A stretch of 64,000 bases of DNA from Mucilaginibacter glaciei (GCF_014773245.1 NZ_JACWMX010000006.1:62001-126000), one strand, 5' to 3'. Numbered from the stretch's first letter, positions 18,680 to 27,351 are shown. A program made the numbers and translations. The notes: generated by a model from the letters alone, not told the origin.

Positions 18680-19666
18680 TTAAGCGATAAGCAAATTACA
18701 GCCGCGGATGTCTGAATTATCAAAGCGGCCCAGCACTTCAAACGAACCATCTGCATAAACTTTGCCGAGATCCTGTGTGGCAATAAACGAGCACGAATTG
18801 ATATTGGCCAGATCGATAATGTTAACACCACCTGTTTTATTCTCACCAACTAAGGTAAAAGGATCATTGGTATCGCGGGTGATGATCTGCATCCAGGGCG
18901 GGCAGTTAAAAACACCATCACCTTTTGAGTATGCCTGCGACAATAACTCCGTCATACCGTATTCTGAATGGATGGCATTAACGCCAAAGCCGTCGCAAAG
19001 GGTTTGATGCAATTCCTCGCGGATTATTTCTTTCCGGCGACCTTTCATACCACCCGTTTCCATCACGATCAGTTCTGGAAAATCCACACGGTAACCTTCT
19101 ACAAAATCTAACAGTGCGAAGGTTACGCCTATTAGTAGTGTCGGCTTTTGGGCTGCCTTTTGCTGTAAAAGCATCTCGTTCAGTTCCTGGTGATTGTAGA
19201 GGAAAAAGCCGCTCGCCGGGTTAGTAGATTCCATGATCAGGTCTTGCGCCATGTAGATCAGTGACGAACCTTTCCGTTCCAGATACGAGGGCAGCAGGGC
19301 CAAAACAGTGTAGTTTTTGATATCGCCGTAAAACAGATCAAACGCCTTACGGAAGCTTTGCACATACCAGCTTACATCCGTAACGTGGTGGCTGCTGGTG
19401 ATCATACCCGTAGTGCCCGAACTGGTGAAAACCACTTCATCCTCCGCGTTCCCGATTATAATTTTATGCGATTTAAATAATTCGACAGGTAAAAACGGGA
19501 TTTTTTCTACCGATTGAACTTGTGCCGGATCGACACCCAAACCTGAAATGAACTTTTGATAAACCGCGTTATTCGACGCCTGATATTGAAACACTTGCAG
19601 CGCAATCTCATTAAAAGATTCGGTACTACCTATATTGAAAACCTGCTGCTGACCGGGCTTATTCAT
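18680..19666 (-). CDS. LuxE-like acyl-protein synthetase / adenylate-forming enzyme
   Basis: A 328-residue protein of the LuxE/phenylacetate-CoA-ligase-like adenylate-forming group. The ATP-phosphate loop is FTSSGTTG (about 80-87); later motifs are METGGMKGRRKE and the HSEYGMTELLSQAYS segment that matches the adenylate-binding A5 motif. LuxE activates fatty acids for the luciferase reductase, but no luxCDAB genes are near. In Bacteroidota solitary homologues are common and their acyl substrate is unknown. Monocistronic. A TATCTTTG box (19674-19681) lies 7 bases upstream of the ATG, so its leader is very short. Confidence 0.85.
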   Translation of the reverse strand: MNKPGQQQVFNIGSTESFNEIALQVFQYQASNNAVYQKFISGLGVDPAQVQSVEKIPFLPVELFKSHKIIIGNAEDEVVFTSSGTTGMITSSHHVTDVSWYVQSFRKAFDLFYGDIKNYTVLALLPSYLERKGSSLIYMAQDLIMESTNPASGFFLYNHQELNEMLLQQKAAQKPTLLIGVTFALLDFVEGYRVDFPELIVMETGGMKGRRKEIIREELHQTLCDGFGVNAIHSEYGMTELLSQAYSKGDGVFNCPPWMQIITRDTNDPFTLVGENKTGGVNIIDLANINSCSFIATQDLGKVYADGSFEVLGRFDNSDIRGCNLLIA

Positions 19667-19673
19667 ACTGCTG

Positions 19674-19681
19674 CAAAGATA
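19674..19681 (-). promoter_or_regulatory. Promoter -7 box of the LuxE-like gene
   Basis: The minus strand reads TATCTTTG (TAnnTTTG). Its distance to the ATG predicts a leaderless or nearly leaderless mRNA. No -33 match. Confidence 0.4.
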
Positions 19682-19776
19682 ATGCGGAATTATTACCCGC
19701 TCCCTTTTCTACAACAAATATTACAAAACAGAGTTAAATGGGTATTATTTAAATCATACATACACGTACTTACCCC

Positions 19777-20451
19777 ATGAAAACACTAAAACATTTCAGA
19801 TTACCATTTTTAATAAGCGCATTCTTTTTACTGGCATCGGCAAAGGTTGCCGACGATAAAGGCACCGAGAGGATCCAGAACTCAACAGCTGTACTAAAGG
19901 AGTTTACTAAGATGACTGACGAGATCCCTCACCAGTTACTGGAGGAATACCAGGGCATCGTCATTATCCCGAAGATGATCAACGGCGGTTTTGTTATCGG
20001 CGGCAAACGCGGGCAGGGCGTGGCAATGGTTAAACTGCCCGATGGCAAGTGGAGCGACCCCGTTTTTATTACCCTGACCGGTGGAAGTTTCGGTTTGCAG
20101 ATAGGCGTACAATCGGTAGACCTGGTGCTGGTATTTAAGCATAAAGGCGTACTGACCAAAGTAAAGAACGGAGAGTTTACCATAGGTGGCGATATCTCTG
20201 CAGCAGCAGGACCTGTTGGCCGCAGCTCGACCGCGAGTACCGATCAGAACCTGGAAGCGGAAATTTATTCTTACTCGCGCAGTAAGGGTTTATTTGCAGG
20301 TATCAGCGTTAACGGCTCCAACCTGGCTATTAATAAGACATCTAATACGGCATTTTACGGCAACGGTGTAACCTCTGCCCAAATCTTTGAATCATCGAAG
20401 AATACCTCGGCGGCTGTGGTGGAGTTGAAGAAGACTTTAAGCGAATTATAG
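19777..20451 (+). CDS. Exported SYLF (Ysc84-like) lipid-binding domain protein
   Basis: A 224-residue protein with a signal peptide (about 1-22, LLASAKVAD). The rest is a SYLF/DUF500 domain: IPKMINGGFVIGGKRGQG, SDPVFITLTGGSFGLQIGVQSVDLVLVF and the final 'YSYSRSKGLFAGISVNGS' with an NTAFYG end are hallmark segments. Eukaryotic and bacterial SYLF domains bind phospholipids or actin; the bacterial role is unclear, probably envelope-associated. Single gene, closed by a strong terminator. Confidence 0.93.
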   Translation: MKTLKHFRLPFLISAFFLLASAKVADDKGTERIQNSTAVLKEFTKMTDEIPHQLLEEYQGIVIIPKMINGGFVIGGKRGQGVAMVKLPDGKWSDPVFITLTGGSFGLQIGVQSVDLVLVFKHKGVLTKVKNGEFTIGGDISAAAGPVGRSSTASTDQNLEAEIYSYSRSKGLFAGISVNGSNLAINKTSNTAFYGNGVTSAQIFESSKNTSAAVVELKKTLSEL

Positions 20452-20470
20452 GCAATCCAGCTTTGAATAT

Positions 20471-20504
20471 AACGCCCCGGCCATTGTTTGGCCGGGGCGT
20501 TTTT
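20471..20504 (+). terminator. Intrinsic terminator of the SYLF gene
   Basis: A 12-bp GC-rich stem (AACGCCCCGGCC / GGCCGGGGCGTT), 7-base loop and a following T-run. Confidence 0.92.
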
Positions 20505-20664
20505 GTTTAAATAGGTGAGTCGTTGTAAATGGTCAAATAGGATAAAAAGGTTTACAAAGGTTTACATATTTCAGGTATTTTAATACATAAAATATTGATA
20601 ATCAATTTATTATAAAAATAGTGGGTTTACACTGCTTTTATTGTTTTACCATTACTGGCTATCG

Positions 20665-20753
20665 CTACCGCAAGCGTCCTCGCTTGTGGCGAGGCTATGT
20701 AAAGTTTCCCGATAAATTGAGTAGTTTACCACAAGCGAGGACGCTTGCGGTAG
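20665..20753. repeat. REP-like palindromic element, 25-bp inverted arms
   Basis: Arms 20665-20689 and 20729-20753 are perfect 25-bp inverted copies separated by 39 bases. Each arm is itself a hairpin, CAAGCG-TCCT-CGCTTG, and a partial third copy (TTGCGGTAGCG) follows at 20761-20771. The 444-base gene-free interval 20452-20895 holds this element and the SYLF terminator; nothing else was recognised in it. Confidence 0.85.
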
Positions 20754-20895
20754 GGTGCACTTGCGGTAGCGTTTGCTTATTCATACTACCAAATCCCAGT
20801 TAAACTAAAACTATACACCGCTACCACTGCGAAACCATCACGCCTTTTCAAAAACCCGCTTTACCAACACACCCGACAACGCAGCAAATACTGCA

Positions 20896-21498
20896 TCAGT
20901 TATATTTTGCTTTATACCACCTAACATAGTCAGGTAGTTTCAAAATCGGTATCACATCGTCATCACTTAACTTTGGATCGTACGATTCGATTATTACTTT
21001 TTTTATATCCAAAGCAAAAGATTTTTCTCCTAAAATGGTATCCAACATTTTGAACAGACAGTCATAACAATCTTCTTCATACTCAGATCTATAATCCTTG
21101 ACGTACACGATAATTGCGATTCCCAATTCATCAGACTTATTAGATGGATTAAAGCACAAACTATTCGTATCAAGTTCAATCGGTCCCCATTCGGCTTTAA
21201 AATGCCCTTTAACTTGTGGTTTGAAAGCGATAAATTCCCAATTAGGAACATCTGGAGCACAAGCTATCAGATTTTCAACAGTCTTAAAATATTCGATATT
21301 ACCTTCAGCAGTTATGATTAACTCTATGCTACCATCTGGTTCTCCTCCGATTTCAAAATACAATTGATCGCAATATTTGTGAAGTTGTATCTCGAATTTG
21401 TCGAGTAAATCGTCACGTGACTCGTTTTTCAACTGGTCAAGTCGCTCGTAATCTAAGTGATTGGCAACAAACCAATTCCAAAATTCTTTAACATCCAT
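20896..21498 (-). CDS. Hypothetical acidic cytoplasmic protein
   Basis: A 200-residue protein, not assigned to a family. It is rich in Asp, Glu and aromatic residues, has no signal peptide or membrane segment, and opens with MDVKEFWNWFVANHLDYERL. Segments KYCDQLYFEIGG and ELIITAEGN look like conserved strands. The start at 21496-21498 has AGAAGGGG just upstream and lies 1 base past the stop of the upstream membrane-protein gene; the longer frame would overlap that gene. It is the last gene of the penicillin acylase operon. Function unknown. Confidence 0.7.
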   Translation of the reverse strand: MDVKEFWNWFVANHLDYERLDQLKNESRDDLLDKFEIQLHKYCDQLYFEIGGEPDGSIELIITAEGNIEYFKTVENLIACAPDVPNWEFIAFKPQVKGHFKAEWGPIELDTNSLCFNPSNKSDELGIAIIVYVKDYRSEYEEDCYDCLFKMLDTILGEKSFALDIKKVIIESYDPKLSDDDVIPILKLPDYVRWYKAKYN

Positions 21499-21499
21499 A

Positions 21500-21838
21500 T
21501 TACCCCTTCTCAAAAACCCTCTTTACCAACACACCAGATAACGCTGACATCCCTCCTGCCAGGCCGCCGATAACAACCGTGATAGCCAATAGCAGCCCCC
21601 AATGCGGGATATGGAACAGGCTGGCTACGCGTGTGGCCAGGATATGCTCGTTAGGGAAACTTTTTAGTAAGGCCAACGCAGCCCAGGCAATGGCTAAACC
21701 ACCAAAGCCCGACCAAAAGCCATCCCACGAGCCTTTACCGAAGATAATAGCGGCGGCAAATGAAAATATGCAGGCCACCCACCACGGCAAAATAAAACCG
21801 CTAACAAAGGCTAAAAACAATATGACAGGGAATAACAT
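21500..21838 (-). CDS. Hypothetical small integral membrane protein
   Basis: A 112-residue hydrophobic protein with about four predicted transmembrane helices (residues about 2-20, 22-35, 43-62, 75-105), ending in a short basic tail VLVKRVFEKG. Gly-rich helices (GGLAGGMSALSG) suggest tight helix packing. No family recognised. It begins 3 bases after the penicillin acylase stop codon and is followed at 1 base by the next gene, so the three are cotranscribed. Confidence 0.75.
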   Translation of the reverse strand: MLFPVILFLAFVSGFILPWWVACIFSFAAAIIFGKGSWDGFWSGFGGLAIAWAALALLKSFPNEHILATRVASLFHIPHWGLLLAITVVIGGLAGGMSALSGVLVKRVFEKG

Positions 21839-21841
21839 AGC

Positions 21842-24274
21842 TTATTTATTTAAGATTAAGGTCGATTTGATCCGTGTTGATTTTTCGGTTGTCGATTGCA
21901 GAAACAGCAGTTCTTTCAATTTGCCCGCCTTCCAAACGGGCAGCATATCGTCATAATAAAAACTACCGGGATTGCCGGATTGCCCGCCGGGGATAATGCC
22001 GTAACCTTTGGTTTGCGGCCCCATTTGCACCACCATGCGCCACGACGGACCATGCCCGTCGGTTAAGGCGTTTACCGTTGACCCTGTACCTGCCGATTCA
22101 AAATTACCCGATCCAAAGCCGGGTACATTGCCCAGGTGGCGCACTTCAAACTTTTTCACCTTACCCCATTGCCATGCCGCGCCCATATTGCCGTATTTTG
22201 TGGTTAACTCAGCCACGGTAGCGTTAAACGTACGACTTAACAGATCGGCAGCAGTTTCTTTAAACGGTGTTTTCTTATCATCAAACCAAACAGCATTAGG
22301 ATCTTCCATTAAAAGTTTTTCCGTTCTGTCCATCGACGGAAAGTTAAGCACTGTTTTATCGCCGCCGAAGCTATCGTTCCAGGTTTGGCGGTAAAACTTT
22401 TGCCACCAGGTGTTAAAGATGCTGGCCCCTACTGAGTTCACTACAATATTTTTATCCCATTTTTTCAATTCATTCAGCGCAGCCAACTGTTCGTTATCCA
22501 GCTGCCGCGGGTCGATGTATTTGAGCATGGTGGATAAAATATCCTGCGCGCGGATGCTATAGGTATCTGTTTGCAGGTTGCGCATGCTATCCACCGTTGC
22601 CTTCTGCATTGCACCTAAACGGTCATTAATGCGTTTACCACGCTCATAAGGCGCAAATTGCCAGTTGATGTAATACGGATAGGTAGCATCGGTAGATGAT
22701 TGATTGGCCGAGCTCACAAATCCGCGCGGCGGGTTCTTTACAGTTGGGTTTTGCTCGTTAGGGATAAAGCCCTGCCAGTCGTTTGCAGGGTTGCTGCCGT
22801 CCATTATAAATTTGCCCTGGTCCTTGTATTTCAAGGGCAATTTACCATTTGGCGTAATGGCAATATCCTTATCCGACGATGCAAAGACAAAGTTTTGTGC
22901 CGGTGCCGAAAAGTATTTGAGCGCCTCGCGATAATCCGCATAGTTTTTACCACGGTTAAGTAAATAGAATGTCTTAAACTCGTCCGATTCATCGTGTGCC
23001 ACCCAGCGCAGGGCATTACCTACCGGTACGTTTTCGCGGCCGCCTTTGGCTATACCGGCGTTATCATACACCACCGGGCCATGCACGGTATACAATACCG
23101 TATCGATAACAGACTTGGCGCCATGCACTTTTATCACTTCGACACGTTTAGTTACATTATTCCATTTATTGTTGTACCAGTATTGGTTACGGCTATTGTC
23201 TTTAAATTTAATTTGATACCAGTCCAGTATATCGGCATCTACATTGGTTACGCCCCAGCTTATTTTTTGGTTATAACCGATGACCACACAAGGCGCACCG
23301 GGCAAACTCACCCCGTAAACATTCACCCCCGGGCCTGCCAGTTGCACCTGGTACCATATGGAGGGGTAAGTAAGATTTAAATGTGGGTCGTTAGCCAGTA
23401 TAGGATAGCCCGAAGCCGTTTTACTTCCGCTGATAGCCCAGTTATTACTGCCTATCCCCTCTACCCTATCCTTAGGTTTCATACTTGCCAACAGCTGCGC
23501 TTTGAAAGCTGCCGGTGGTTGTGGCACAGGTAAGGGTTTAAAATCCCATTTAGTGCCAGCGGGGATAATAGGGTCCTCGTGCATCTCGCGGTCGGGGAAC
23601 AGGTCATTGGTCACCTTTGCGCCAAATTTATTCATCACATTGGTCATGGCCAGCTCGTTAGATCCACCTGCCAAAGTCTCCGACATTAACTTAAGCAAAT
23701 AAGCCGAGTTAATGGGTTTCCATTCCTCGGGTGCGTAGTTGAGCAGTTTAAATTCAATTGGATAGTGAGCAGGGCTAAGGGTTTTGATGTAGGCGTTCAC
23801 CCCATCACTGTAAGCGGTGATCGCCTTGCCCATAACCGGGTCTTTCATGATGCCGCGCAGGGTATTCTCGGCACCGTAAACCATGCCCATTCGGCGATGG
23901 TAACGATCAACTTCCAACGCCTTCACACCAACCACTTCTGAGAGCCTGCCCGCTGCACTGCGGGTTTGGATATCCATTTGCCAAAGGCGCTCCTGTGCAG
24001 TTACATAGCCTTGCGCGTAATAGAGGTCGTGGTCGTTTTCCGCAAAGATGTGCGGGATACGGTTCTCGTCATAACGGATGGTTACCTTACCCTGTAAGCC
24101 GCTAAGATTTAACTCTTTATCTTTTGCACCATCCTTACTTTCAGCATTTTGCCAAAAGCCGGTAGCCGGGTTTAGGAAAGCCCCTAATGGCGGGATATCG
24201 CCAAACTTAGTTTGCAATGCCCATATCAGCAGGCCGGTTAGCAGTACAGCAAATAGCGCCTTAAATATCTTCAT
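21842..24274 (-). CDS. Penicillin acylase family (Ntn-hydrolase) periplasmic amidase
   Basis: An 810-residue precursor of the penicillin G acylase superfamily, which cleaves amide bonds of acylated amines such as beta-lactam side chains or acyl-homoserine lactones. The N-terminal hydrophobic segment (about 4-21) is a signal anchor or signal peptide. Self-processing should expose Ser276 in the GIGSNNWAISG motif as the N-terminal nucleophile of the beta chain, with the conserved NDPHL (295-299) and PGAP segments after it. Natural substrate unknown. First gene of a three-gene unit with a small membrane protein and a cytoplasmic unknown. Confidence 0.93.
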   Translation of the reverse strand: MKIFKALFAVLLTGLLIWALQTKFGDIPPLGAFLNPATGFWQNAESKDGAKDKELNLSGLQGKVTIRYDENRIPHIFAENDHDLYYAQGYVTAQERLWQMDIQTRSAAGRLSEVVGVKALEVDRYHRRMGMVYGAENTLRGIMKDPVMGKAITAYSDGVNAYIKTLSPAHYPIEFKLLNYAPEEWKPINSAYLLKLMSETLAGGSNELAMTNVMNKFGAKVTNDLFPDREMHEDPIIPAGTKWDFKPLPVPQPPAAFKAQLLASMKPKDRVEGIGSNNWAISGSKTASGYPILANDPHLNLTYPSIWYQVQLAGPGVNVYGVSLPGAPCVVIGYNQKISWGVTNVDADILDWYQIKFKDNSRNQYWYNNKWNNVTKRVEVIKVHGAKSVIDTVLYTVHGPVVYDNAGIAKGGRENVPVGNALRWVAHDESDEFKTFYLLNRGKNYADYREALKYFSAPAQNFVFASSDKDIAITPNGKLPLKYKDQGKFIMDGSNPANDWQGFIPNEQNPTVKNPPRGFVSSANQSSTDATYPYYINWQFAPYERGKRINDRLGAMQKATVDSMRNLQTDTYSIRAQDILSTMLKYIDPRQLDNEQLAALNELKKWDKNIVVNSVGASIFNTWWQKFYRQTWNDSFGGDKTVLNFPSMDRTEKLLMEDPNAVWFDDKKTPFKETAADLLSRTFNATVAELTTKYGNMGAAWQWGKVKKFEVRHLGNVPGFGSGNFESAGTGSTVNALTDGHGPSWRMVVQMGPQTKGYGIIPGGQSGNPGSFYYDDMLPVWKAGKLKELLFLQSTTEKSTRIKSTLILNK

Positions 24275-24357
24275 ACTGGGTGGATTTCAGGCAAGATAAC
24301 GATTTATAACCATAAGTGTTTTAAGGCTGTAAATCTCTAAAAATCTCTATTTTTTCA

Positions 24358-24930
24358 CTAAAAACTAACCGCTTCCGGCAGTTTTTTTCTTCTTTTTCGA
24401 TAATGTCTTTTTGGTTTGGTTGATTGTACTTTCGGCTTATTTAACCGTTGTGTTTTCTCATCCCGCCGAAAGCTCCAGGGTGGTGTGGGGTTAAGATCGT
24501 GCCAAAGCCCAAGTTTACTTTCGCGGGCATTTTGCTCGAGCCCGGCCAGTTCTACATTATTGTGCGAGTAGGCCAGGTACTGCCACGCATAACCGTTTTT
24601 CACTATTTCATAATTGACATTAGTTCCGTTCTCCAACTCAATGGTTGCCACCGTGCGACCGTAACGGTCTTTAGTGTTACCGATGAGTTTCACCATTTTG
24701 CCGAAGCAAAGGTCGGCGGTAAATTGCTTGGCGGCCTGCCCGAATGCCTGGCTTTTTTCGGGGGCATCAATCTCAGCCAGCCTTACGGTGATGTTCTGAT
24801 GATCGGGAGAAAGCAGTTCTATAGTATCTCCATCTTTTACCTTTACCACTTTGTATAAAGTCTCCTTTTTATTGCAGGCAGTGGTAATTGCTAATAAGAA
24901 AAGGCAAAAGACGAAGGACTTTTTGAGCAT
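24358..24930 (-). CDS. Thermonuclease-family lipoprotein
   Basis: A 190-residue staphylococcal-nuclease-like (SNase) protein. The signal peptide ends in a lipobox (LAITTAC), so it is membrane anchored. The SNase fold is visible as VKVKDGDTIELL, VRLAEIDAPE (catalytic Arg and Asp), DRYGRTVATIEL (second catalytic Arg) and LGLW near the end. The tail (about 155-190) is strongly basic (KPKRHYRKRRKK), which may help DNA or RNA binding. The ATG at 24928-24930 is used because the longer frame begins with TTG. It cleaves nucleic acids by family analogy. Confidence 0.9.
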   Translation of the reverse strand: MLKKSFVFCLFLLAITTACNKKETLYKVVKVKDGDTIELLSPDHQNITVRLAEIDAPEKSQAFGQAAKQFTADLCFGKMVKLIGNTKDRYGRTVATIELENGTNVNYEIVKNGYAWQYLAYSHNNVELAGLEQNARESKLGLWHDLNPTPPWSFRRDEKTQRLNKPKVQSTKPKRHYRKRRKKLPEAVSF

Positions 24931-25100
24931 TTGCAATGATACAAAACTGAACCTTGATTAATGGGATTAAAGGATTTTCTTGACCCAACTACTGTTGTGA
25001 AATCCTGTTAATCCATAAATCAGGAAAATCACGGTTAAAATTTATTTTAAAAACAAACCCGACTTTTGCAAGTTCAACCAACAACGAAATGTTTTTGGCA

Positions 25101-25355
25101 ATGGCTAAATTTACTGTACCGGATAAAGTGCTGTTTGTGTGTACAGGTAGCAAATGCGCTAAACGCGGCGGCAAAAGCCTATATAAAACTGCCGGAAAAT
25201 TTGTTAAAGATGGCAAGGGCAATGTTGAAGTGATTCGTATGGAATGCACAGACCGTTGCGATTGGGCACCAATATGTACTCTCTCTCCGGGTAATATCTG
25301 GCTAAAGGAATATGAGGAAAAAGATGTTTTAAAGCTGCTGCTCGATAAGAATTAA
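25101..25355 (+). CDS. Thioredoxin-like [2Fe-2S] ferredoxin domain protein
   Basis: An 84-residue protein resembling thioredoxin-like [2Fe-2S] ferredoxins. Cysteines occur as CTGSKC near the N-terminus and CTDRC near the middle, plus one in PICTLSP, consistent with four cluster ligands. It probably carries electrons or acts as a small redox or scaffold protein in the cytoplasm. An in-frame ATG at 25089 would add four residues; the later ATG, MAKFTVPDKVLFVC, is preferred because it starts at the first strand. Monocistronic, partner unknown. Confidence 0.8.
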   Translation: MAKFTVPDKVLFVCTGSKCAKRGGKSLYKTAGKFVKDGKGNVEVIRMECTDRCDWAPICTLSPGNIWLKEYEEKDVLKLLLDKN

Positions 25356-25545
25356 GCTTCGCTGTCGTATTTGATTTTATTAGCACGCATGTATATTCAT
25401 GAATGCTTTGTTTGCTTGATCCTGATGGCTTACACGAAAAGGGTATATATTGTAATAGAATGTATTACGCTAACTACCTAAACAAATAGCTTCCATAACT
25501 ATTTATAACGATTATTACCAAACCAACTTTTACCTTTACCGTACT

Positions 25546-26199
25546 ATGAAAAACATCCAAGCCTGCATTTTTGATCTCGACGGAGTTATTGTCGACACTG
25601 CTGTTTACCACTACAAAGCCTGGAAACGGCTGGCCAATGGGATGGGGTTCGATTTTACCGAGCAACAGAACGAACAACTAAAGGGCGTAAGCCGGATGGC
25701 CTCGCTCGACCTGATCCTGGGCTGGGGAAATATTACTAACAAAACCGACGACGAGAAAGAGCAGCTGGCTACCCAAAAGAATGAATGGTATACCGATATG
25801 ATCAACACCATGACGCCTGCCGAGATCTTACCCGGTGCGCGCGAGTTTGTATTGAGCTGCCGCGATGCAGGGCTGAAGACAGCTATCGGCTCTGCCAGTA
25901 AAAACACGCCCACAATATTGACCAGACTGGAGCTATTGCCTCTGTTTGATGCCGTGATAGATGGCAACAGCGTAAGCAAACCCAAACCCGACCCGGAAGT
26001 ATTCACCAAAGGAGCCGAAGCATTGCAGGTAGCGGCAGCAAACTGCGTAGTATTTGAAGATGCCATAGCCGGTATAGAAGCCGCGATAGCCGGGGGTATG
26101 AAAGCAGTAGGCATTGGATCACCCGATACGCTTAAACAGGCTAATTTGGTGGTGAGCGGTTTGGATAAAATGACGCTGGAGATGCTGGAGGAATTGTAA
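25546..26199 (+). CDS. pgmB: Beta-phosphoglucomutase
   Basis: Converts beta-D-glucose-1-phosphate to glucose-6-phosphate. It is a 217-residue HAD-superfamily protein with nucleophile Asp10 and acid/base Asp12 in IFDLDGVIVDT, the cap-domain signature KGVSRMASLDLIL that distinguishes beta-phosphoglucomutases from other HAD phosphatases, GSASKN (motif II), KPKPDPEVF (motif III Lys) and VVFEDAIAGIEAA (motif IV). It would use the product of the GH65 phosphorylase at 4864-7176, although the genes are about 18 kb apart. The next gene, a metallo-beta-lactamase, begins at the base following the stop codon. Confidence 0.95.
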   Translation: MKNIQACIFDLDGVIVDTAVYHYKAWKRLANGMGFDFTEQQNEQLKGVSRMASLDLILGWGNITNKTDDEKEQLATQKNEWYTDMINTMTPAEILPGAREFVLSCRDAGLKTAIGSASKNTPTILTRLELLPLFDAVIDGNSVSKPKPDPEVFTKGAEALQVAAANCVVFEDAIAGIEAAIAGGMKAVGIGSPDTLKQANLVVSGLDKMTLEMLEEL

Positions 26200-26922
26200 A
26201 TGAAGTTAACTCATTTGATAGTTTGCCTGTTGATTTCGGCCGCAGGCTTCGGCCAAAAAAAGCCGGTCAAGATCAGCATCAGCCACTTAATTAAAAACTT
26301 TTACGCCTGCACCTCTTACGGTTACCCTCCCGGTGATGATGAGCCCTTCCCTGCCAACAGTTTATTTGCAGTAACACCAAAGGGCATTGTACTGGTTAAT
26401 ACGCCCTGGGGTGATGAACAAACCCAACAATTGGTAGATAGTGTTAAGCAACGTTTCAACAAAAAGATCATCTTTTGCGTTGCCACACATTTTCATGACG
26501 ATTGCGTGGGCGGTTTTAATGTGTTAAAAAAGCTGGGAGCCAAAACCTATGCTAGCCGCCAAACCTATTTACTCGCCAAAAAAGAACATAACGAGTTACC
26601 ACAGTTTACCTTTGCAAACGACACTACATTTACTATTGCAGGCACTACTTTAAAAACTTTCTTCCCCGGCGAAGGCCATACAAGCGATAATATTGTGGTA
26701 TGGCTGCCCCAAGGTAAGATACTTTTTGGAGGATGCCTGGTTAAAAGCATAGACGCCAGCACCAAAGGTTTTACCGGAGATGCCAACCTAAAGCAATGGC
26801 CGCAAACCATCAAAAATGTAGCTGACAAATATCCGCAGGCAGCATTTATAATTCCCGGCCACCAGGGATGGCAGGGCGGTAAAAAACAGTTAGGGCATAC
26901 CCTAAATATCTTAAACAATTAA
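26200..26922 (+). CDS. Subclass B1 metallo-beta-lactamase
   Basis: A 240-residue secreted protein (signal peptide about 1-19, AAGFGQ). The whole B1 zinc site is present: HFHDD with His97, His99 and Asp101, His160 in GEGHTSDNIVVW, Cys179 in FGGCLVK with the substrate-binding Lys182, and His221 in IPGHQGW. Position 121 of standard numbering, usually Arg, is Cys102 here. The family hydrolyses penicillins, cephalosporins and carbapenems in the periplasm. Activity against particular drugs is not shown by sequence alone. It abuts the pgmB stop codon with zero spacing, so the two are cotranscribed; the 3' end overlaps the convergent gene by 4 bases. Confidence 0.9.
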   Translation: MKLTHLIVCLLISAAGFGQKKPVKISISHLIKNFYACTSYGYPPGDDEPFPANSLFAVTPKGIVLVNTPWGDEQTQQLVDSVKQRFNKKIIFCVATHFHDDCVGGFNVLKKLGAKTYASRQTYLLAKKEHNELPQFTFANDTTFTIAGTTLKTFFPGEGHTSDNIVVWLPQGKILFGGCLVKSIDASTKGFTGDANLKQWPQTIKNVADKYPQAAFIIPGHQGWQGGKKQLGHTLNILNN

Positions 26923-27302
26923 TTTTTGATTGCCTGTAATTTGCTCCGCTCTTTGATGATGGTTTGCACGGCATCTGCTACAAAAAGCTTTTGGCCTTCA
27001 TCTAAAACCTGTACGGGGCTGCCGCCGTCAAATTCGTAACTGATCTTACCGTTCGTACCCGCTTCGGCTCCTACCTTCTTACCATTGCGTTCAAATTTTA
27101 CGTAACCCTTTTTAGAGATGCTTTCTATACTTCTGTGATCTGTACCGAACACTACCCTGCCCGAGTATTCTATAGTTTGCGAATTATTGTCATCGCGCAT
27201 TGATATGGTTGTGCTGTTACCCCTGCGGCAGGATACACCACTGATGATCATCATGGCAAATAAGGCAATGATTTGAATGTGTTTGTAAATGAACTTTTTC
27301 AT
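26919..27302 (-). CDS. Hypothetical lipoprotein
   Basis: A 127-residue putative lipoprotein; the signal peptide ends in the lipobox ISGVSC (Cys25). The mature part is a small, polar, beta-rich domain (TIEYSGRVVFGTDHRSIESISKKGYVKFERNGK...) of unknown function. It has a good promoter upstream (27321-27351). Convergent with the metallo-beta-lactamase gene, with a 4-base overlap of the 3' ends. Confidence 0.8.
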   Translation of the reverse strand: MKKFIYKHIQIIALFAMMIISGVSCRRGNSTTISMRDDNNSQTIEYSGRVVFGTDHRSIESISKKGYVKFERNGKKVGAEAGTNGKISYEFDGGSPVQVLDEGQKLFVADAVQTIIKERSKLQAIKN

Positions 27303-27320
27303 ATTATTTAATTTATATCA

Positions 27321-27351
27321 CAAACATACACATAACATGGTATCATGCAAT
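27321..27351 (-). promoter_or_regulatory. Promoter of the hypothetical lipoprotein gene
   Basis: On the minus strand, ATTG (27348-27351), 19 bases, then TATGTTTG (27321-27328). This matches the Bacteroidota -33/-7 arrangement with one mismatch in the -33 element. Confidence 0.5.

Noticed and set aside
20621-20803. 60-codon plus-strand open frame between the SYLF gene and the acidic hypothetical gene
   Set aside because: It runs through the palindromic REP-like element, and its residue composition is set by the repeat; no conserved feature.
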